From assembly GCA_021802025.1 (NCBI GenBank), contig JAKABC010000015.1:1-17755 (forward strand): a DNA stretch of 17,755 bases, written 5' to 3'. Positions 14,143 to 17,755 of this stretch are shown piece by piece. Numbering within the stretch: position 1 is the first letter of the stretch; each line of letters opens with the position of its first letter. The notes below the pieces were generated by a model that saw only the letters and a program-made list of their open reading frames with translations, was not told the origin of the DNA and searched no databases. The translations under genes were made by a program, and so were the position numbers. The DNA is from Actinomycetes bacterium. GTDB taxonomy: Bacteria > Actinomycetota > Acidimicrobiia > Acidimicrobiales > RAAP-2.

Positions 14143-15086
14143 GGATTGCGCGCGGCGGGCGCCTCGACCATCGCAGCGAGGGTCACGCTCGCCACGACGC
14201 TCACCCACAACATCGCGACCGCGGCCAGGTGGACGTCCTGCCAGGTGGCGGCGGCCCGGGAGAGGGCGCTGAGAGCGCCCATCGCGGCCACGAGCGCGAA
14301 GAGCCCGGTCACGACGAGGGCGCTGGCGCGCCAGCGGGTCGATCCCCTCGCCCAGTGCGCGAGGAGATAGAGCGCGATCGCGAGAGCCGCGAGGGCCGCG
14401 AGGGTGCGGTGGGCGAGCTGCCAGTCGGCCAGTCCCGACGCACCCGTCGGACAGAGGGGCCAGCTCGCGCACGCGCGCCCGGCGCCGTTAGCGACCACGA
14501 GGCTTCCCCCCACGATCGTGGTCAGCGTCGCCACCGGGAGGATCCACCCGGAGCGACCGAGCGCCCCGAGGTCACGGGTCCGGCCCGGTCCCCACAACGC
14601 CACCGCGGCGCTCACCGTGGTCGCCCCCAGGAAGAGAAGCCCCACCACCAGGTGGACGGCCACGGTCCAGGGCGCGTTCTTCGCGAGCACGGTGAGCGCC
14701 CCGAGCCCGGCCTGGACGACCACGAGTCCCACCGCCACGCCCGCGGGCGCGAGCACCGCGTGGCGGCGCCGGGCGCGCCAGGCGGCCAGGGCCGTGGCGA
14801 GGGCGCAGAGGCTCACCACCACGACGAGGTAGCGGTGCGACTGCTCGAGCAGGGCGTGGAAGCGGTCGATCGGCCCCAGCCGCCCGTAGCAGAGGGGCCA
14901 GCTCGGACAGCCCATCCCCGAGTTCGTGACCCGCACCGTGCTGCCCAGCACGACCAGGACGTAGGTCGCCGCCATGGTGACAAGCGCCAACACGAGCGTC
15001 GCGCGACTCGCGCCGTCGCCGTCGGGCGAGTGGAGGTCGGGCGCCACGGCGCCCCCGAGAGAGAGCGACGGACGTGACTCGACCAC
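14139..15086 (-). CDS. ctaA: Heme A synthase (COX15/CtaA family)
   Basis: Oxidises the C8 methyl of heme O to the formyl of heme A for aa3-type cytochrome oxidase. It is a polytopic membrane protein of 315 aa with about eight hydrophobic segments in two repeated halves. The first extracytoplasmic loop holds the cysteine pair in GCPSWPLC (Cys60 and Cys66) and the EQSH motif (Glu81, His84). The second half has a matching pair in CASWPLC and the heme-ligand candidates AVHLVVG and LAHRTLA. The start at 15086 (GTG) is chosen because AAGGAGG sits 7 nt upstream at 15094-15100; an upstream in-frame GTG at 15104 would put that ribosome site inside the coding region. The product implies an aerobic respiratory chain. 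Confidence 0.94.
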   Translation of the reverse strand: MVESRPSLSLGGAVAPDLHSPDGDGASRATLVLALVTMAATYVLVVLGSTVRVTNSGMGCPSWPLCYGRLGPIDRFHALLEQSHRYLVVVVSLCALATALAAWRARRRHAVLAPAGVAVGLVVVQAGLGALTVLAKNAPWTVAVHLVVGLLFLGATTVSAAVALWGPGRTRDLGALGRSGWILPVATLTTIVGGSLVVANGAGRACASWPLCPTGASGLADWQLAHRTLAALAALAIALYLLAHWARGSTRWRASALVVTGLFALVAAMGALSALSRAAATWQDVHLAAVAMLWVSVVASVTLAAMVEAPAARNP

Positions 15087-15148
15087 GGCGATGCCTCCTT
15101 GCACCCGCCCGCCGTGGGCCCGCGACGTCCGCCGGCGAGTCGGCCGTC

Positions 15149-15154
15149 AGGCTA
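15149..15154 (-). promoter_or_regulatory. -10 element of ctaA
   Basis: Minus-strand TAGCCT, 62 nt before the ctaA start. It would give a leader of about 55 nt ending in the strong AAGGAGG Shine-Dalgarno (15094-15100). With the YbhB-family gene and pyrG, this is one of the few leadered genes in the window. Confidence 0.4.
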
Positions 15155-15183
15155 GCCCGACCCGGCGAGGGGGTCGCCGCTGC

Positions 15184-15984
15184 TCAGCGCTCGCGCCACC
15201 AGGTGCCAAAGACGACCCGGGCGTAGCGGAAGCCGAAGAGCCAGTTCTTGCCCTTCTTGGTGGTGCCCGAGGCCCGCGGGTACCAGACGGTGGGCACCTC
15301 GCTCGCTCGCCAGCCCCGCTTCAAACAGGTGATAAGCAGCTCGGCCGTCTGGTACTGCTCTTGGGTCAGGCGGTCGATGACGTCGGCGAGCATCGTCACG
15401 CGCAGGCCGCGGTAGCCCGTGGAGGTGTCGGTGAGGTCGGCGCCGGTCATCCGGTTCATCACGAAGGAGAAGAAGCGCACCCCGGTCTTTCGCACCACGT
15501 CGGTCGTCTTGTCGACCCCGAGCACCCGACTCGCGACCACGAAGTCAGCCTCGTCGTCGAGGAGGGGCTTGAGGATCTGGCCCATCTCCGCCGGGTCGTT
15601 CTGACCGTCGGCGTCGAGGGTGACGACGAAGCGCACGCCGTGGTCGATGCAGTAGCGATACGTCACCTGAAGGGCGACCCCGTGGCCCAGGTTGACCGGG
15701 AACTCGATCACCCGGGCCGCCGGGAAGGTCCGGGCGATCTCGGCCGTGCGGTCCTCACCGCCGTCGACGACGACCAGCACGGTGTAGGGCTGTCCGTCGA
15801 TGGTCTCGGGCATCTTGGCGAGGACGTCGCCGATGTTGCCCTCCTCTTCGTAGGCGCACAGCGACGCCACGATGGGCTCGGGCGTGAAGCCGGGGTAGTC
15901 GGCCGCGAAGCGCTCGAGGGCCTGGGCGATCGCGTACTCGCGCAGCCGCGCCAGTCGGCGCTTCTCCAGGTCGATCGTGGCCAT
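15184..15984 (-). CDS. GT2 family glycosyltransferase (polyprenyl-phosphate sugar synthase-like)
   Basis: A soluble GT-A fold glycosyltransferase of family 2 (266 aa). The domain starts at PIVASLCAYEEEGNIGDVLAKMP (about 38-59). Nucleotide-sugar residues are visible in TVLVVVDGGEDRTAEIA (Asp74), NLGHGVALQ and the metal-binding DAD of TLDADGQNDP (124-126). ADLTDTSTGYRGLR and EVPTVWYPRASGTTKKGKNW fit the dolichyl/polyprenyl-phosphate mannosyl- or glucosyltransferase group. There are no membrane segments, so it probably works at the inner membrane face. The ATG at 15984 has AGGAG at a short 4-nt spacing; a longer reading frame upstream is Arg-rich, crosses the ispH terminator and is rejected. A minus-strand TAGCGA near 16000 is a poor -10. 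The exact sugar and acceptor are not decided. Confidence 0.85.
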   Translation of the reverse strand: MATIDLEKRRLARLREYAIAQALERFAADYPGFTPEPIVASLCAYEEEGNIGDVLAKMPETIDGQPYTVLVVVDGGEDRTAEIARTFPAARVIEFPVNLGHGVALQVTYRYCIDHGVRFVVTLDADGQNDPAEMGQILKPLLDDEADFVVASRVLGVDKTTDVVRKTGVRFFSFVMNRMTGADLTDTSTGYRGLRVTMLADVIDRLTQEQYQTAELLITCLKRGWRASEVPTVWYPRASGTTKKGKNWLFGFRYARVVFGTWWRER

Positions 15985-16136
15985 GTCTCTCCTGTGGGTC
16001 GCTAGAGGGAGTGGGCGCGCGCGACGCGCGCGATCGGCGCCTCGTCGGGCCCGAAGGCTGGGACTCCCGCGTCGGGCGACGGGGACCCGACCCTCGGCGC
16101 GCGCGCGGGAACGTCTCGGTGGGTGGCGCTCACCGG
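15985..16136. other. Intergenic region upstream of the glycosyltransferase gene
   Basis: The longest gene-free stretch (about 150 bp excluding the terminator). It holds the AGGAG ribosome site of the glycosyltransferase gene at its left end and two alternating C/G tracts, around 16015-16032 and 16096-16107. I see no convincing promoter, small gene or RNA gene in it; the glycosyltransferase promoter should lie here. Confidence 0.4.
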
Positions 16137-16177
16137 AAAATACTACCCCGTTAGGGGTTTTAACCCTACGGGGTGGT
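16137..16177 (-). terminator. Intrinsic terminator of ispH containing the ispH stop codon
   Basis: On the minus strand, the arm ACCACCCCGTAGGG (16177-16164) pairs with CCCTAACGGGGTAGT (16156-16142) across a 7-nt loop. The stem has one bulged base and one A/C mismatch near the base, and is followed by ATTTT (16141-16137). This is a GC-rich hairpin with a short U tract, the only good intrinsic terminator I found. The ispH codons for T-T-P and the TAG stop (16168-16166) lie in the 5' arm, so a ribosome terminating there would mask the hairpin. Confidence 0.65.
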
Positions 16178-17194
16178 GGCGAGCACCTCCGCCGCACCGA
16201 AGTCCCGGTCCGGGGGCTCGGCGGGGTCCCCGTGGGCGCCGAGCGCCGCGTCGAGCACCCCGGCGAGGGCGCGCAACAGCTCGCGCAGTTCGGGCGGGGG
16301 AGGGAAGTACTCCTCCTCGGTCGTGGTGGAGCGGACCTCGACCCCGAGGCGCGGCGCGAGTCGGGCGAGCACCTCGTCGACGAGCGACTCGGGCGCCGAC
16401 GCGCCCGCCGTCACGGCGACGACACCCGAGAGGCTCTCGGGCAGCTCGTCGGCCCCGTTCACCCGCAGGACCGGCCCGGCGCAGACCGTCGCCGCGACCT
16501 TCGCGAGGGCCACGGTGTTCGAGGAGTTGGCCGAGCCGATCACCACCACGGCGTCGGCGCCGGCCGCGGCCGCGCGCAGCGCCGCCTGACGGTTGGTGGT
16601 CGCGAAGCACAGGTCGCTGCGCGAGGGGGTCCAGACCTCGGGGAAGACCTCGGCGACGCGCTCGCGCACGTCGCGCCACTCGTCCAGGCTGAGGGTCGTC
16701 TGGTTCAACAGGGCCACGGGCCCCTCGAGCCCGGCGAGGGCGTCGACGTCGGCGGGCCGCTCGACGAGGCGCACCGCCCCCGGGGCGACGGCCATCGTGC
16801 CCACCGCCTCCTCGTGGCCCTCGTGGCCGACGTAGAGCACGGTGTAGCCCTTGGACGCGCGAACCTTGAGCTCGTGGTGCACCTTGGTCACCAGGGGACA
16901 GACCGCGTCGACGACGGTGCCCCCGCGCGCCCGGGCCCGCTCGACCACCTCGGGCGGTGAGCCGTGGGCGCTGAGCATGATCGGCGCCCCCGGGGGCACC
17001 TGGGCCACGTCGTCGACGAAGACGACCCCCCGACGCCGGAAGTGCTCGACCACGACGCGGTTGTGGACGATCTCGTGGTAGCAGTAGACGGGCGGTTCGA
17101 AGACCCGGGTCATCCAGTCGAGGGCCTTGATCGCCTTCTCCACCCCGGCGCAGAAGCCCCGGGGGGCGGCGAGCACCACCTTCTCGACGTCCAC
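16166..17194 (-). CDS. ispH: 4-hydroxy-3-methylbut-2-enyl diphosphate reductase
   Basis: Iron-sulfur enzyme for the last step of the MEP pathway, making IPP and DMAPP from HMBPP (342 aa). The three cluster-binding cysteines are Cys15 in APRGFCAGV, Cys99 in VDAVCPLV and Cys196 in SDLCFATTNRQ. Substrate residues include the His in CYHEIVHN, SAHGSP, HEEAVGT with the proton-donor Glu129, NQTTLS and GSANSSNT. A C-terminal tail of about 25 residues (GDPAEPPDRDFGAAEVL and onward) extends beyond the usual domain. The GTG at 17194 gives VDVEKVVLAAPRGFC and has TAGGCT 6 nt upstream, so the mRNA is probably leaderless. Elsewhere ispH often follows cmk-plsC on the same strand; here it lies on the opposite strand two genes away. 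The stop lies inside the terminator stem. Confidence 0.97.
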   Translation of the reverse strand: MDVEKVVLAAPRGFCAGVEKAIKALDWMTRVFEPPVYCYHEIVHNRVVVEHFRRRGVVFVDDVAQVPPGAPIMLSAHGSPPEVVERARARGGTVVDAVCPLVTKVHHELKVRASKGYTVLYVGHEGHEEAVGTMAVAPGAVRLVERPADVDALAGLEGPVALLNQTTLSLDEWRDVRERVAEVFPEVWTPSRSDLCFATTNRQAALRAAAAGADAVVVIGSANSSNTVALAKVAATVCAGPVLRVNGADELPESLSGVVAVTAGASAPESLVDEVLARLAPRLGVEVRSTTTEEEYFPPPPELRELLRALAGVLDAALGAHGDPAEPPDRDFGAAEVLATTP

Positions 17195-17200
17195 GACCTC

Positions 17201-17206
17201 AGCCTA
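17201..17206 (-). promoter_or_regulatory. -10 element of ispH (leaderless)
   Basis: Minus-strand TAGGCT followed by 6 nt (GAGGTC) and the ispH GTG. The GAGG in the gap is too close to the start for a normal ribosome site if the transcript starts at the GTG. It forms a mirror pair with the identical hexamer at 17231-17236 on the plus strand. Confidence 0.55.
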
Positions 17207-17223
17207 GTTTCGGTCCCCGAGAC
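17207..17223. repeat. Imperfect palindrome between the divergent ispH and radical-SAM promoters
   Basis: GTTTCGG, 3-nt spacer TCC, then CCGAGAC; six of seven positions are complementary and the seventh is a T/G. It is centred at 17215, between the two inverted TAGGCT hexamers, where the -35 regions of both promoters would be. It could be an operator for a dimeric regulator or a chance result of symmetry. Confidence 0.35.
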
Positions 17224-17230
17224 GGCTGCC

Positions 17231-17236
17231 TAGGCT
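17231..17236 (+). promoter_or_regulatory. -10 element of the radical-SAM gene (leaderless)
   Basis: TAGGCT followed by 6 nt (GGTGGG) and the GTG at 17243. The spacing is identical to that of ispH on the other strand, within a 48-bp divergent region. It supports the choice of 17243 over the out-of-frame GTG at 17238. Confidence 0.55.
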
Positions 17237-17242
17237 GGTGGG

Positions 17243-17755
17243 GTGTCCGGCGCCCGTATTTCCGCTATCACGCCGGGCTCGCCAGCCGCCCGCAGCGCCT
17301 TGGCGGTCGGTGACGAGCTGGTGAGCGTCGAGGGCGTCGCCCCGACCGACATCATCGCCTATCAGCAGCTGGTCGACGGCCCGTCACCGACCCTGGTCGT
17401 GCGCCGACCCGGGGAGCCCCTCGCTCGCAAGGTCGTCCTCCCCAAGGCCGCCGGGGAGCCGGCGGGCCTGGCGATCGACTCGGCCGTCTTCGACCGGATC
17501 CGCACGTGCGACAACCACTGCACGTTCTGCTTCATCTACCAGCTGCCCAAGGGGCTGCGCCGGTCGCTCTACGTCAAGGACGACGACTACCGCCTCTCGT
17601 TCCTCTACGGCAACTACACCACCTTGACCCGCTTCACCGAACTCGACCTCGAACGGGTCATCGAAGAGCGGCTCTCGCCGATCTACGTCTCGATCCACAC
17701 GACGAACCCCGAGCTGCGCGCCGCGATGCTGCGCAACCCCCGTGGCGCGACGAGC
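17243..17755 (+). CDS. PDZ / radical-SAM / DUF512 protein, N-terminal part
   Basis: Open from GTG 17243 to the window edge (171 codons). Residues 1-55 resemble a PDZ domain (ISAITPGSPAARSALAVGDELVSVEG). The radical-SAM cluster motif follows at Cys89, Cys93 and Cys96 (RTCDNHCTFCF), then QLPKGLRRSLYVKDDDYRLSFLYGNYTTLT and LSPIYVSIHTTNP. This order is that of the DUF512-containing family encoded next to der (engA) in many Gram-positive bacteria; the biochemical function is not established. The position after Cys-Phe-Ile is Tyr99, where as I recall most relatives have Asp (CFIDQLPKG). The C-terminal DUF512 part and probably der lie beyond the window. Confidence 0.88.
   Translation, partial: MSGARISAITPGSPAARSALAVGDELVSVEGVAPTDIIAYQQLVDGPSPTLVVRRPGEPLARKVVLPKAAGEPAGLAIDSAVFDRIRTCDNHCTFCFIYQLPKGLRRSLYVKDDDYRLSFLYGNYTTLTRFTELDLERVIEERLSPIYVSIHTTNPELRAAMLRNPRGATS

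Noticed and set aside
15087..15104. Upstream GTG start for ctaA at 15104
   Set aside because: The AAGGAGG ribosome site would then be inside the coding sequence; GTG at 15086 has ideal 7-nt spacing.
15087..15183. Terminator between the glycosyltransferase gene and ctaA
   Set aside because: GACCC/GGGTC can form a short hairpin just after the glycosyltransferase stop on the minus strand, but no U tract follows it.
15985..16197. N-terminal extension of the glycosyltransferase to 16197
   Set aside because: It is Arg/Pro-rich, runs through the ispH terminator and into ispH, and an ATG with AGGAG lies at 15984.
1..17755. tRNA or rRNA genes, CRISPR arrays, insertion sequences, att sites or prophage genes
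   Set aside because: None seen by eye; xerD is the only recombinase and is the housekeeping one, with no flanking repeats or cargo.

Overview
This window is a very GC-rich, densely packed chromosomal segment dominated by housekeeping genes. About 13 of 21 genes start with GTG. Junctions are typically 4-17 nt overlaps, and no gene-free stretch exceeds about 180 bp. The gene set and order match the actinobacterial nadK-recN-pyrG-nudix-xerD-scpA-scpB-rluB-cmk-der neighbourhood (the Rv1695-Rv1713 region of Mycobacterium tuberculosis). It differs in ways that suggest a deep-branching actinobacterium, possibly Acidimicrobiia: an M50 protease and trpS replace the parA-side genes, a shikimate/tyrosine block (aroH-tyrA-aroA) lies before cmk, and a YbhB-family gene stands before nadK. 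The class assignment is inference; no rRNA is present.

Layout. 1-215 (-) is the 5' end of a secreted protein gene. 327-854 (+) is a YbhB/PEBP-family protein. 904-3286 (+) holds nadK and recN, overlapping. 3349-7065 (+) holds pyrG, a Nudix ADP-ribose pyrophosphatase gene, xerD and an M50 site-2-protease-like gene, packed as one operon. 7062-8030 (-) is trpS, convergent with the M50 gene and divergent from the next block. 8082-14142 (+) is a run of scpA, scpB, rluB, aroH, tyrA, aroA, cmk and plsC with almost no spacing. 14139-17194 (-) holds ctaA, a GT2 glycosyltransferase gene and ispH; transcription runs ispH to glycosyltransferase to ctaA. 17243-17755 (+) is the start of a PDZ/radical-SAM/DUF512 gene cut by the window edge.

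How the genes work together. nadK and recN supply NADP and DNA break repair. pyrG makes CTP, the Nudix enzyme clears ADP-ribose, and XerD resolves chromosome dimers. ScpA and ScpB are the non-SMC condensin subunits. RluB modifies 23S rRNA. AroA produces EPSP on the way to chorismate, and AroH and TyrA take chorismate towards tyrosine. Cmk works on the pyrimidine pool and PlsC on phospholipids. IspH makes the last isoprenoid precursors, which feed both the heme A pathway (CtaA) and probably the polyprenyl-phosphate acceptor of the GT2 enzyme.

No mobile element, CRISPR array, tRNA or obviously transferred gene was seen, and I did not find a new multi-gene system. The most notable signal is regulatory. 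A -10-like hexamer TAGNNT sits exactly 6 nt (7 for cmk) before the start codon of trpS, scpA, aroH, cmk, ispH and the radical-SAM gene, implying leaderless mRNAs. In two cases (aroH, cmk) the promoter is embedded in the last codons of the upstream gene. pyrG has a similar hexamer followed by a possible 7-codon leaderless minigene whose stop overlaps the pyrG start. The ispH stop codon lies inside the stem of its own terminator, and both convergent gene pairs end in an interlocked CTAG double stop.
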